From Granulicella sp. S156 (lineage in GTDB: Bacteria > Acidobacteriota > Terriglobia > Terriglobales > Acidobacteriaceae), in contig NZ_LMUH01000026.1 in assembly GCF_009766105.1 (NCBI RefSeq), forward strand, positions 484,721-548,720: 64,000 nucleotides of DNA, given 5' to 3'. The notes under the pieces are model-generated. The model made no database searches. It was given only the letters and a program-made list of their open reading frames with translations, and had not been told where the DNA came from. Within the stretch, counting starts at the first letter, position 1. Every line of letters starts with the position of its first letter. The position numbers and the translations under genes are program-made. Below are positions 9,995 to 18,626 of this stretch, one piece after another.

Positions 9995-10005
9995 TCGAAA
10001 CCGCT

Positions 10006-12135
10006 TTATGGTTTCGTCGTCGCAGAAGGGATCCCAATGGCATCGGCGTTGGGGAGAGTTCCCGTCTTTTGCCACTCGTCATTGAGTGAGTCCATCTGCT
10101 CGCCGCGCTGTTGCCACAACTGGATTCGAAGATCGTAGCGTACCAGAACGTTATCGAGCCAGTACGGGCGATTCTCGGCAAGCCAACTCTCGCGGTATAG
10201 ATTCTTCAGCATGGAGTAGGCATCGCGAAGATCCTGGCAGCGGCCATTCATACTGCTGATGGACTCGAGCAGATCGCGCGTCTCCGTTTCATGTTTCTTG
10301 TCGTCTTTGAGCGCAAGAGCCTTTGCATAGGCGGAGGACATCTCTTCAGCCAGCTGGAATTTCATGCCGATGAAGTCAATACGGCGTGCACCCAACTCCA
10401 TGGCCTGAAGGGCCGCAATCTCACGAAGCTTGGGATCGCTGGCGCGAACGGTTTCGATCAGCTCAATAGCACGCTCTGCATGCAAACGCGCGGCTGGAAT
10501 CTTGGCTCGCATCTCTGCGCCCTTTGCGTGGCCCTCTTTACTCCAGGGGTCGAGCCAGAAAGCTGCATCGGAGGCATCGATCAGATCTCCAGCGGCCATC
10601 AACTCTCGTTGAGCCTCGTCGATGCGGCCGGAGCTGTCGCCGTAGAAGGTGCGTCCGAAGCTGGCCTGATAGGCAGCGCCGTCGCTCTTACCCGGCTGCC
10701 AGCCGGCAGCGGCGCCGAAGAGCACACCGAACCAATCCTGGTTGAAAAGACCTTCGCCGTCATCATTCCACACTGTGGTTAGCTCGCCGGTACTGCCCAG
10801 GCGCTGGCCTGACTCTACGAATCCGGAGATGTTGTCGAGCGCCCCGGAGTCGTTGGGATAGGTCATGCTCCAGTTCGCATCGCCCGGAGCGACCCAGGTC
10901 TCCATACCTGCATTCTTGAAGGGCAGAATGTTCTTGTCATAACTGTCTTCGTGCCAGTAAATCCACGGAATGGCGATCATATCTTTGGGGAGACGATCAA
11001 CTGCTGCCGGATCGTTCCAGGCCACATCGCCCCAGAAGAGCAGCCGGCGATGAAGCGGTGCCAGCGTGGTGTGGATGGTCGTTAGAAAGTCTGCATAGAC
11101 CGGTCCCAGGCCACGCTTATCGACATCGGATTTGGTGCGGCCGGTTCCGAGTTCAACGGTCTCATCGGCGCCTATATGTAGGAATGGACTCGGGAAGTCC
11201 TCCGCGATCTGCGTGAACCAGCTCTTGATGAGTGGTTGCGAGCCCTCCTGTCCCGGGGCGATGACGTGGCCATGTGGCGTTTCGGCGAGATCGGAGTATT
11301 TTTCGTACTGGAGTACGTGATGCAGGTGTCCAAAGGCCTCCTGCTCAGGAATGATCATGATGTGCAGGTTGCGCGCGAAGGCCGCTAACTCTTGTGCCTC
11401 TGCGCGAGTCAGCGAGCTGCCCGGAGGCGCAGCGAGAGGGTTCGCAGAGTATTGCAGCGTGTGTTCGAAGTAGGGAGAGTAGACATTCACCTTGCGCGAG
11501 GCAAAGACCTCCAGTTGATGCTTTTGAAAGGCGAGTGTCGGAAACGGACCGCGCGAGAGGTCGTCGTCGATGCCGCGGTACTTCATGGCTGGCCAGTCCC
11601 GTACAGTGGCAGTCCATAGTTGTGCGACTCCATTCTGGTATTCCACCAGTTGTTTGAGTGTCTGTACCCCATAGAAGACCCCTGCCGAAGTCTCGCCGAT
11701 GATCGTGACTTTGCCCGGCTGCGAGACCAGTACGTAGCCCTCATCGTGCATCGGTGCTTCAAAGACGAGATGTTCGCTGGCCAGGATCTGTGTTGCTTCG
11801 GGAGATTCCTTGCGCAGCAGAGCAACGGTCAAGTCAGTCGGACCCGCTGCTGGCGATAGAACGACGCCGCGCTCCGTAAGTGTTTGCTCCAGATCGTGAG
11901 CGGCGAAAAAATCTTCAGCATCGCCGCCGGGAACTGTCACGACTGCGGATTGCACCGTGACTAATTGGGTCGCGTGGATCTCACGAGGTTGCGGTGTCAA
12001 TACCGGCTGCTGCAAAAGGCCCGATTGGGCCATTGCACTTTCGCTGCTAAACAGAGCACTAAGCAGAATTCCAGTGCAAGCAGTGGTGCGAAGAAGACTG
12101 ACGCAGGAATGGCTAACGGTAGTGGAAAAGCTCAT
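10006..12135 (-). CDS. GH20-type beta-N-acetylhexosaminidase, secreted
   Basis: Removes terminal beta-linked GlcNAc or GalNAc. A signal peptide (ending SESAMAQSG) is followed by a GH20b-like N-terminal domain (AEDFFAAHDLEQTLTERGV, then FYGVQTLKQLVE), and a barrel beginning MKYRGIDDDLSRGPFPTL. The substrate-assisted catalytic Asp-Glu pair is seen as FLHIGADETVELG near residue 325. The C-terminal third is helical. An in-frame GTG at 12174 is possible, but the ATG at 12135 starts a normal signal peptide and has AGAAGG about 15 bases upstream; the start is not certain. It is transcribed with, or after, the unclassified glycosidase 154 bp upstream. In the locus it would expose the chitobiose core or antennae of N-glycans. 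Confidence 0.88.
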   Translation of the reverse strand: MSFSTTVSHSCVSLLRTTACTGILLSALFSSESAMAQSGLLQQPVLTPQPREIHATQLVTVQSAVVTVPGGDAEDFFAAHDLEQTLTERGVVLSPAAGPTDLTVALLRKESPEATQILASEHLVFEAPMHDEGYVLVSQPGKVTIIGETSAGVFYGVQTLKQLVEYQNGVAQLWTATVRDWPAMKYRGIDDDLSRGPFPTLAFQKHQLEVFASRKVNVYSPYFEHTLQYSANPLAAPPGSSLTRAEAQELAAFARNLHIMIIPEQEAFGHLHHVLQYEKYSDLAETPHGHVIAPGQEGSQPLIKSWFTQIAEDFPSPFLHIGADETVELGTGRTKSDVDKRGLGPVYADFLTTIHTTLAPLHRRLLFWGDVAWNDPAAVDRLPKDMIAIPWIYWHEDSYDKNILPFKNAGMETWVAPGDANWSMTYPNDSGALDNISGFVESGQRLGSTGELTTVWNDDGEGLFNQDWFGVLFGAAAGWQPGKSDGAAYQASFGRTFYGDSSGRIDEAQRELMAAGDLIDASDAAFWLDPWSKEGHAKGAEMRAKIPAARLHAERAIELIETVRASDPKLREIAALQAMELGARRIDFIGMKFQLAEEMSSAYAKALALKDDKKHETETRDLLESISSMNGRCQDLRDAYSMLKNLYRESWLAENRPYWLDNVLVRYDLRIQLWQQRGEQMDSLNDEWQKTGTLPNADAIGIPSATTKP

Positions 12136-12252
12136 AGGGAGACGCGGCCTTCTAGAGTGATTATTTGGGTCCACTCGATCATGATGGAGTTCTTCTTGTC
12201 TACAGTTTTATCAGAGCAAGAAATGGGATGAAGATGTCTTGCGCCTGATCTG

Positions 12253-12278
12253 CCAGAGCCTCTCGGCAAAGGCTCTGG
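12253..12278. terminator. Stem-loop between the two minus-strand glycosidase genes
   Basis: Nine-base arms CCAGAGCCT / AGGCTCTGG with an 8-base loop, just downstream of the stop of the 12290-14836 gene. There is no T-run on the minus strand, so it may be a processing or attenuation hairpin and not a true terminator. Confidence 0.4.
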
Positions 12279-12289
12279 TTGCCAGAATT

Positions 12290-14836
12290 CTATTCGGGCA
12301 ACAACCAGACCTCGGCTACCTGACGTCCGCGTCCACTGCCCCCGCTACCTTCAGGTCCTGTCCAGCTCAGGCTCAGCGTCCCGCCGGCTACAGCGCTTGA
12401 GGGGATAGGGAATTCCACGGTTTCCGGGTTGGAGTGACGAAGACGTGCCGGATGAATCTCAATGTCTCCATTCGCGACGAGACGTAGGGGGAGCGCGAAG
12501 TCCTCACCCGCGTAGGTGACTCGTATGCGATAGGTACGATGAGGATCAAGCCCGCTATAGTCCAGTTGCAGCGGCTTCTCATAGAGCGTTTCGGCATAGT
12601 CCAGCCAGGAGAGACGCCAGCCGTCGGCAAGCGTGCGGTCAGCGATGCCGTCGTTGGCTGTGTCATACATCTCGGGATCCTGCTCCCAACCGAGGCCACG
12701 GATAAGATGCGGCTCATTGGCAGGATCTCCCAGATCGTCGTAGATCGAGTCTGGCGTGGGATGCTGCCAGTGCGTTAACGCATGGAGAGCCTGCAGGCGT
12801 GCCGATTCCTCTGGCTGTTTCAGAGCAACGTCTATCGCATTGTTAAGCCATGCTGTCTCGGTGAGGGGTGTATCGACGCGATCCAGGTTGGCGCCGCGCT
12901 CCCAGTTGGACGCGCCATAGAGGCGGACGCTCAACTGGAGACCATAGTCGTGGAAGAGTTGACCGCCCAGTGAGAAGAGCCGGTCATGCTCGCTCTGCTC
13001 CACGGTGTCGGGCTTGCTTGCGGCGAGAGTCCGACGTGCGGCTGCAACCCGGTCCGCACTGGAGAGGCCGGCTTGATCGAGCGCGGAGAGCGCTCCTGCC
13101 TCGGCGTTGCGCTCGCGGCCGAGTTTACGCTGCAGATAATCGTCATAGAACGCGCGGTACAGCAGTGACTCCCAGGGTCCATTGGCCTTGACCTGCGCTG
13201 GTGTCGAGTCGCGCTCCAGCGTCTCGAGAGTTTGCAGTGTGGCGGGAATCTGGTGGTTCGCCAGGATGGGGCCATTCCAGTCCTCTTCGAGACCGCGAAT
13301 CGCCCGAACCGCTAGCTGTTGCTGGCTGCCTTCGCGATGCAGGAACATCCGGGCATATTCCCCGAGGATTGTGTCGATGGGAGTCTTCGAAGACCAACCC
13401 AGTTGGCTCCAGACAATTTTGTTGACATCGTCATTGACTCCTTCGGAGTACGTGACGAAGCCGCTATGAAGTTGTTGGAAGTGGTGATAGATGTCGTTGA
13501 AGGCTAATGAGCGAGGGCAGATAGGCTCGCGTCCTTCGGTGAGCGCGAAGATGGGATCCCATTGCGGCACGGGGAACTGTGCGTGCATGGTGTGCCCGAT
13601 GTCGGGGTAGAACTGCATCGCATACTGAGCGGGGATGCGTTTGCGCTGCGTGAAGAAGCTGTCACGCGACTGTGGGCCGAAGAAGACTCCGGTCAACCAT
13701 GCGGGGTGGGCATCGAGCAGCGTATAGAAGCGCTCATATTGCTCGCGATTAAAACCCTGCGCCGAGACCCAGACAGTTGCTTGCGGATGATAGCGGTGGA
13801 GAACCTCAACCTCGCGAGCCATCAGGGGGAAGAGCACTTCAGGCGAGGTGTGTCCAGGATCGCCACCGGGCACATACAGAGCATCGAGGCGAGGCATAGC
13901 GCGGACGAGGGCTTCGAAGTCCTTCAGTTCAGCCTCTAAGGCCGCGGGATCGGTATAGTCTTTGCGCATCTCGGGATAGTAGAGATCGCAGTCCAGGCCG
14001 TACTTCGCAAGTATCTTCGATATGCCAAGGAAGGTGTCGAGCGCGGGTGCAGGAAACAGCGGGCTGGTGGCCTGATCGTCGGAGGCCGGAGAGATCAGCT
14101 GAATGGTATTCGTTCCGAAGATGGCGAGATCACGGATACCCTGTTCGAATTGAGCGAGTGTCCAGGCGTCGTAGGTATTGTTCTTGAAGCGATAGCCGAT
14201 CTGATGACCGCGAACCGGCTTCTCTGGGAACTCGAAGACGTGAAGATGGCTTGGCAGTTGTGGAGAAGGTCCCGCGAAGTTCATATGCCGCAGCAGCCAG
14301 CCTGCGCCGAAGAGTTCACCGCGTACATCGTTGCCGGCGATGACAGTAACTGTGCGCTGCTGCCAGGGAATTGAGACGATGGAGAAGGCTTCGGCGTGAT
14401 CGCTGGGATGCAGGGAGTCGATAGCTCTATTCCAGCTAAGAGAGATCTCAGCAGGAAGTAATGCCGCTACCTCAGAACGCTGTGCTAACAGCACGATATT
14501 GCTGGAGTCAGGATGTGCCGATACCGCGCCATTCTCGATGCTGGGTAGGAGCCCGTCAGCAGCACGACGAGCAGTCTCCTCCACGAACATTTGGGTAATG
14601 GCCTTCTCTTGCGGTGTCTGATGGGTGGCGACAACAACGCGAAGGCTGCTGGAGGCGGCGCTGGCTGGAACGGATCCAGTTAGAAGACAACAGAGCAGTG
14701 CCGCGACAATTTTCCAGGTAGATGCGCGTCGGCAATCGTCAGGCAAAGATAAAGTTTCCGATTTCGACGTCCTGGATGGACGTGAAACGGAGTTTAAGAA
14801 GACAAAGTTTTGACGGTTGGAGGCACTTTCGATCAT
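12290..14836 (-). CDS. Large secreted TIM-barrel-type glycosidase of unassigned family
   Basis: About 848 residues. A signal peptide (KIVAALLCCLLTGSVPASA) is followed by a region resembling the GH20b/GH67N-type domain found before glycosidase barrels (RTVTVIAGNDVRGELFGAGWLLRHM). A barrel-like region begins RGHQIGYRFKNNTYDAW; acidic candidates are in LYVPGGDPGHTSPEV, YPDIGHTMHA and FVTYSEGVNDDVNK. The C-terminal part holds a helical domain and a beta-rich domain. I do not recognise a CAZy family; GH20, GH84, GH67 and GH115 motifs are not met in full. The frame is open to 14881, but the ATG at 14836 avoids a strong inverted repeat; neither has a good ribosome site. Its place between GH20 and GH92 suggests action on the same glycan. 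Confidence 0.6.
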   Translation of the reverse strand: MIESASNRQNFVFLNSVSRPSRTSKSETLSLPDDCRRASTWKIVAALLCCLLTGSVPASAASSSLRVVVATHQTPQEKAITQMFVEETARRAADGLLPSIENGAVSAHPDSSNIVLLAQRSEVAALLPAEISLSWNRAIDSLHPSDHAEAFSIVSIPWQQRTVTVIAGNDVRGELFGAGWLLRHMNFAGPSPQLPSHLHVFEFPEKPVRGHQIGYRFKNNTYDAWTLAQFEQGIRDLAIFGTNTIQLISPASDDQATSPLFPAPALDTFLGISKILAKYGLDCDLYYPEMRKDYTDPAALEAELKDFEALVRAMPRLDALYVPGGDPGHTSPEVLFPLMAREVEVLHRYHPQATVWVSAQGFNREQYERFYTLLDAHPAWLTGVFFGPQSRDSFFTQRKRIPAQYAMQFYPDIGHTMHAQFPVPQWDPIFALTEGREPICPRSLAFNDIYHHFQQLHSGFVTYSEGVNDDVNKIVWSQLGWSSKTPIDTILGEYARMFLHREGSQQQLAVRAIRGLEEDWNGPILANHQIPATLQTLETLERDSTPAQVKANGPWESLLYRAFYDDYLQRKLGRERNAEAGALSALDQAGLSSADRVAAARRTLAASKPDTVEQSEHDRLFSLGGQLFHDYGLQLSVRLYGASNWERGANLDRVDTPLTETAWLNNAIDVALKQPEESARLQALHALTHWQHPTPDSIYDDLGDPANEPHLIRGLGWEQDPEMYDTANDGIADRTLADGWRLSWLDYAETLYEKPLQLDYSGLDPHRTYRIRVTYAGEDFALPLRLVANGDIEIHPARLRHSNPETVEFPIPSSAVAGGTLSLSWTGPEGSGGSGRGRQVAEVWLLPE

Positions 14837-14865
14837 TTCGAGTGAAGATAGCACAGTGATGGCAA

Positions 14866-14905
14866 CGCAGCGGAACGACAAGGTGCTTTATGTCGTTCCG
14901 CTGCG
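14866..14905. terminator. Strong inverted repeat between GH92 and the unassigned glycosidase gene
   Basis: Perfect 15-base arms (14866-14880 and 14891-14905, core GCGGAACGACA / TGTCGTTCCGC) around a 10-base loop, located between the end of the GH92 gene and the start of the downstream minus-strand gene. No clear T-run follows, so it may partly terminate or stabilise the GH92 transcript. Confidence 0.5.
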
Positions 14906-14960
14906 GGAACTAGCTTCCACGCTTCTGTTCACAGTATTTGAAAGAGACTGCCTGGAGACG

Positions 14961-17246
14961 TCATTGGACAAGCTTCCATGAGTCTTTTCCATTGGGAGGC
15001 AACTCGGTATCCCAGGGCTGTGGCTTGTCTCCCATGTGAAGTGTGAGCTCGCCTCCTGTGATGATGTCGTGGTGTGTCAGCCACGCGCGATGCAGAGGTT
15101 TGCCGTTGAGCTCAGCGCTCTGTACGTAAATTGCGGAGCTGCTCGAATCGGCGGCGCGGATGGTAAAGGTCTTGGCGTTGCCGAGATGGATGGTGCTGCT
15201 GGTGAAGAGCGGGCTTCCGATAAGGTAGAGCGGCTGTCCCGCCACAGGATACAGGCCGAGCGAGCTCCAAATGTACCAGGAAGACAGCGTTCCGGCATCG
15301 TCGTTCCCAGGAAGACCTTCACGGCCAGTGTGATACTCCGTGGCAAGGATATGTCGAACCCGTTCGGCAACACGGTCTTGCCGTCCCGTGTAGATGTAGG
15401 TGTAGGGAGCAAGCATGTCAGGCTCATTTCCCTGGGTGTAGAGCTGTTGATCGAAGAGCCGGTCGAGCCAGCGGGTCGCAGCCTCTTTGCCGCCCAGGAC
15501 GCCGATCAAGGAGTAGAAATCCTGAGGCACATAGGTCGAATATTGTGACGAACTGCCTTCATAGAAAGGCGCATCCCACCAAAGCAGAAGTCCGTCGGGA
15601 TAGAGACGATCGCATTCGAAATTCTCCAGCGATGCACCGTCTTCGTACCGGGGGCGGATGCACTGCAGCTTCGAATCCCAGAGGTTCTTCCAATTGCCTG
15701 AGCTGGCGAGAAAGCGTTGCTCATCCGCTGTCTTGCCCACTAGATGTGCAATGGTTGCAACGGAGTAATCGTCGGCTGCATACTCCAGCGTGCGTGATGC
15801 CGATCGTTGATTGGTCAACGAGACATAGCCGTGGTGAGTCCAGTCATCCAGTAGCCGTCCCTCATACCAGGAACGCTCCGGTTTGGCGCCCACTTCGGCA
15901 TCCTTACTCACGGCAGCATAGGCGAGCTGAGGATCGATACCGGGAAGACCTTTGACCAGCGCGTCGGCGAGTACAACATCGCCGTTCGATCCTCCCTGTG
16001 TCATGCCGTTGGCACCCGCAATGCGCGCGTCTGGCAGCCAGCCGGTATGTGTATAGGTATCCAGAAGCGAGCGCACCATCGCTGTCTGTCGCTCCGGCTG
16101 GATCAGTGTGAAGAGGGGATGTAGTGTTCGAAAGGTGTCCCAAAGGGTGTAGAAATCTTCGTAGTGAGGCTCGGCGCTCTTCCACCAGACGTTTTCTCCT
16201 GTCAGGTCATGTGGCATCACATGCGAACGGTAGAGAGCGGTATAGAAGATATTCTTTTGCTCGTCTGTTCCACCTTCAACGTCGATCTTCGCAAGTACGT
16301 TTGCCCACTGCGTTGCACTTTGTCGACGAGCTTCGTCGAAGCTTATCTTTTCTTCTGCAGCCAGTGTCTGCTTCGCCTGGTCAACGCTGATGAAGGAGAC
16401 AGCAAGACGCATCTCCACGACTGATTGGTGGGTGGTGTCGAAGCGGAAGTAGGCACCGAGTTGATTGCGATAGCTTTCGATCGTGTGGGGTTGCTGGTCG
16501 ACTCCGCTGGCCTGATTGCGTCCTGGATAGAGTCGGTCCTGATCCCACGTCCCGGTCTCGACGGCATCGCGACTGAGTTCTGCCGCGAAGTAGAGCGTGT
16601 AGGGTGTGGGGTTCCATCCACCGGTCATGGTGACGAAGCCCTCGACATGGCGAGGGTCGGTCACTTTGACAGCGCCATCGGTCGCGCTTTGGGTGAAGCT
16701 GGGCACATTACTCCGGCCTCCCACCATGCGAATGCGCGAGGAGATATCCAGCAGGAGATTAGCCTTGGTGTTAGCCGGGAAGGTGTAGCGCGAGTACCCA
16801 ACGAGACGGGTGGCTGTAAGTTCCGTGCGGATCTGCTGTTCTGGTTGTCCAAGAACCACCGAGTAATAACCCGGTTCGGCTTTCTCCTGCTTCCATGGGA
16901 AGGTCAGGTTGCGTGGTGACAGGACTCCGACCGTTGGAGTGACGCGGAAGTTGCCGTACTTCGACTCACCGCCCGTGCCGCTCTCATGCGTATAGGAGAA
17001 GCCGATGATCTCAGCGTTCGGGTTGTAGCCGTTGGTGAAGCCGCGATCGGAAGAGGCGGTATCCGGGCCGAACGATACGAAGCCGAAGGGCACCTGCGCA
17101 CCCGGCGTGGTGTTTCCGCCGTTCAGTGTGCCCACCAGGGGATCAACGCGTTTGAGCGAAGGTTGTTGCCCTGAAAGAGTAGGGCGCAGCGAGATGGAAT
17201 AGACCACCCCGACGAATGCTGCAAAGCAGAGCTTCATGATCTTCAT
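14961..17246 (-). CDS. GH92 alpha-mannosidase, secreted
   Basis: A 761-residue calcium-dependent exo-alpha-mannosidase family member (mostly alpha-1,2 activity in characterised relatives). After a signal peptide come the family marks VDPLVGTLNGGNTTPGAQVP, IGFSYTHESGTGG, and in the C-terminal (alpha/alpha)6 domain LPGNDDAGTLSSWYIWSSLG. The segment GYVSLTNQRSASRTLEYA is also typical. Start at the first ATG; a second ATG nine bases later is equally possible. It heads the minus-strand run GH92 - unassigned GH - GH20. With GH125 it would clear the mannose antennae of high-mannose N-glycans, leaving a core for GH2 and GH20. A second GH92 gene lies at 23764. Confidence 0.95.
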   Translation of the reverse strand: MKIMKLCFAAFVGVVYSISLRPTLSGQQPSLKRVDPLVGTLNGGNTTPGAQVPFGFVSFGPDTASSDRGFTNGYNPNAEIIGFSYTHESGTGGESKYGNFRVTPTVGVLSPRNLTFPWKQEKAEPGYYSVVLGQPEQQIRTELTATRLVGYSRYTFPANTKANLLLDISSRIRMVGGRSNVPSFTQSATDGAVKVTDPRHVEGFVTMTGGWNPTPYTLYFAAELSRDAVETGTWDQDRLYPGRNQASGVDQQPHTIESYRNQLGAYFRFDTTHQSVVEMRLAVSFISVDQAKQTLAAEEKISFDEARRQSATQWANVLAKIDVEGGTDEQKNIFYTALYRSHVMPHDLTGENVWWKSAEPHYEDFYTLWDTFRTLHPLFTLIQPERQTAMVRSLLDTYTHTGWLPDARIAGANGMTQGGSNGDVVLADALVKGLPGIDPQLAYAAVSKDAEVGAKPERSWYEGRLLDDWTHHGYVSLTNQRSASRTLEYAADDYSVATIAHLVGKTADEQRFLASSGNWKNLWDSKLQCIRPRYEDGASLENFECDRLYPDGLLLWWDAPFYEGSSSQYSTYVPQDFYSLIGVLGGKEAATRWLDRLFDQQLYTQGNEPDMLAPYTYIYTGRQDRVAERVRHILATEYHTGREGLPGNDDAGTLSSWYIWSSLGLYPVAGQPLYLIGSPLFTSSTIHLGNAKTFTIRAADSSSSAIYVQSAELNGKPLHRAWLTHHDIITGGELTLHMGDKPQPWDTELPPNGKDSWKLVQ

Positions 17247-17263
17247 GGTTTCTCAAACTAAAA

Positions 17264-17292
17264 CGGCAGCAGTACCAAAGGCACTGCTGCCG
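17264..17292 (-). terminator. Terminator after the inositol oxygenase gene
   Basis: Ten-base perfect arms (CGGCAGCAGT and ACTGCTGCCG) with a 9-base loop; read on the minus strand the stem is followed by TTTTAGTTT. It separates inositol oxygenase from GH92, so these two minus-strand genes are probably separate transcription units. Confidence 0.7.
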
Positions 17293-17312
17293 AAAGATAT
17301 CGTCAGGGATTA

Positions 17313-18173
17313 TTACCAGGCAAGCGTTGGAGGCAGAAACTCGGCGAAGAGCTCGTCGTAGAAAGGCTTCAACTCTTTGAGATCAGGTTTGGTGTGGCCC
17401 TTGGAGTAGAGGTCGTACTGGTTGAACTTGAGCACCCACTCCAGCATCGACCGATCTTTGTCGGTGCAGAGATGATCGTAGGCGCCATGTTTATGCCAGG
17501 GATAGAAGGAGTGGAAGCGCAGCATGTAGAGTGATTCATCACGCAGGTAGGGCTTCATCACCTCAGCGATATAGCCGTCGTGGCCGAAGGACATATGCAC
17601 GTTCTCAAGGCCGCAGTTGGGCTCGTAGATTCCGTACCTGGTCTGGTATTCGGAGACGTGGCGGTCGGGGTTGGCGGCAAAGTATTCGGGAAAGACAATA
17701 TCTTTGGACCATGCACAGCCGACAGGGAAGGTGTCTCCGACGACGCCCCACTGGGGTTCGCCGTAGAGGCAGAGGCACTTGCCGAGATCGTGAATGAAGC
17801 CGGTGAGCACCATCCAGCGAGGCTGATTGTCGCGCCGCATAGCCTCCGAGGTTTGCAGTAGATGTTCGATCTGTGTGAGGTCTGTATCGGGGTCGCTGTC
17901 GTCTACGAGCGTATTGAGGAAGTCCGCAGCCTCCCAGATCGTCTTCTGGCCTTTTTTCAGCGCGAAGTACTCCGCCTCTTTGCCGAGAACATAGTCGACG
18001 GTCATATTCTCATGGTTCTGGCGATAGAACTCCGCAACGCCTGGCGTTACCGTGGCGTCGTACTGGCGAAACTCCTCTTCGCTTTTGCCCTCTTTGTAGC
18101 GACCTTCAAGAAAGTCGTCCCACTCGTCGAGGTCATGCAGCGGCTGATTTGGAAGGACAGTGGTTGCGCTCAT
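17313..18173 (-). CDS. myo-inositol oxygenase
   Basis: Oxidises myo-inositol to D-glucuronate with a di-iron centre. The 286-residue length equals that of animal MIOX. The HD-domain ligands are visible: MRRDNQPRWMVLTGFIHDLG (His-Asp), HMSFGHDGYIAEV, and FHSFYPWHKHGAYDH. The N-terminus (GRYKEGKSEEEFRQYD) also matches MIOX. The frame is open to 18305, but the ATG at 18173 has TTAGGAG nine bases upstream, and a LacI-type operator lies within the longer frame, so 18173 is the start. It is divergent from a permease, LacI regulator and GH105-type gene. Bacterial MIOX is uncommon; here it would feed glucuronate catabolism. Confidence 0.95.
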   Translation of the reverse strand: MSATTVLPNQPLHDLDEWDDFLEGRYKEGKSEEEFRQYDATVTPGVAEFYRQNHENMTVDYVLGKEAEYFALKKGQKTIWEAADFLNTLVDDSDPDTDLTQIEHLLQTSEAMRRDNQPRWMVLTGFIHDLGKCLCLYGEPQWGVVGDTFPVGCAWSKDIVFPEYFAANPDRHVSEYQTRYGIYEPNCGLENVHMSFGHDGYIAEVMKPYLRDESLYMLRFHSFYPWHKHGAYDHLCTDKDRSMLEWVLKFNQYDLYSKGHTKPDLKELKPFYDELFAEFLPPTLAW

Positions 18174-18233
18174 GGATAGGGCTCCTAAGAAAAGTGTGAC
18201 GACCGAACGTAGGCGAATTTTGCAAAACCCACT

Positions 18234-18251
18234 TACGTTACCGCTAACGTA
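18234..18251. promoter_or_regulatory. LacI-type operator upstream of inositol oxygenase
   Basis: The 18-mer TACGTTACCGCTAACGTA has perfect 7-base arms around CCGC and fits the general LacI-family operator form (GTTA-nCGn-TAAC). On the minus strand it lies directly after a possible promoter, TTGCGT then TATACG 18 bp downstream, and about 60 bp before the MIOX start codon. The regulator gene at 19985 is the likely binder. Confidence 0.7.
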
Positions 18252-18376
18252 TATCAGAGCCGATAGACGGGACGCAAGTGAAAAAATGAAGACAATGGAG
18301 GGCATGGACTTTATGGCGACTGACTCTGTGTGTAAGGCGAATCGGGCCTAAACGTGGCAAGGTTGAAACACGGCGC

Positions 18377-18406
18377 TTGACAGTGGTTTACTGGGTTCTC
18401 TAGAGT
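18377..18406 (+). promoter_or_regulatory. Sigma-70-like promoter for the permease/LacI genes
   Basis: A consensus -35 box TTGACA (18377-18382) and a -10-like TAGAGT (18401-18406) are 18 bp apart. The second LacI-type operator begins seven bases after the -10 box, a position that would block initiation when occupied. Confidence 0.55.
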
Positions 18407-18412
18407 GACCGG

Positions 18413-18430
18413 AAAGTAAGCGGTAACGTA
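18413..18430. promoter_or_regulatory. Second LacI-type operator, upstream of permease operon
   Basis: The sequence AAAGTAAGCGGTAACGTA matches the reverse complement of the operator at 18234-18251 at 15 of 18 positions, with the right half GCGGTAACGTA identical. It sits at the expected transcription start of the plus-strand operon. The pair implies joint control of MIOX and the permease genes by one LacI protein. Confidence 0.65.
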
Positions 18431-18467
18431 TTTTGTTCGTGTTCGCGAATCGATGGAGGGGTGAACC

Positions 18468-18581
18468 ATGGCGCCTATGAGCGGGCAGCAGACGATTAAG
18501 GCAATTCTAACGGACATTCAGTTCTGGGTTCCAGCTGTTGTGCTGGCGAGCGGAATCGTTCTGCTCATCCTGCTGCACTAA
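18468..18581 (+). CDS. 37-residue single-span membrane peptide
   Basis: A short gene: ATG at 18468 is preceded by GGAGGGG at good spacing and the frame ends with TAA at 18581. The product begins MAPMSGQQTIKAILTD and ends with one hydrophobic helix (FWVPAVVLASGIVLLILLH). It lies directly downstream of the promoter and operator and 45 bp before the sugar permease start, so it is the first gene of that operon. I do not recognise a named family. A role as an accessory subunit or stabiliser of the permease is possible but is only inferred from position. Confidence 0.65.
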   Translation: MAPMSGQQTIKAILTDIQFWVPAVVLASGIVLLILLH

Positions 18582-18626
18582 GCGTATTCGTCATCGTCGA
18601 GGGTAGAGCGAAAGGTGGAGAACAGA

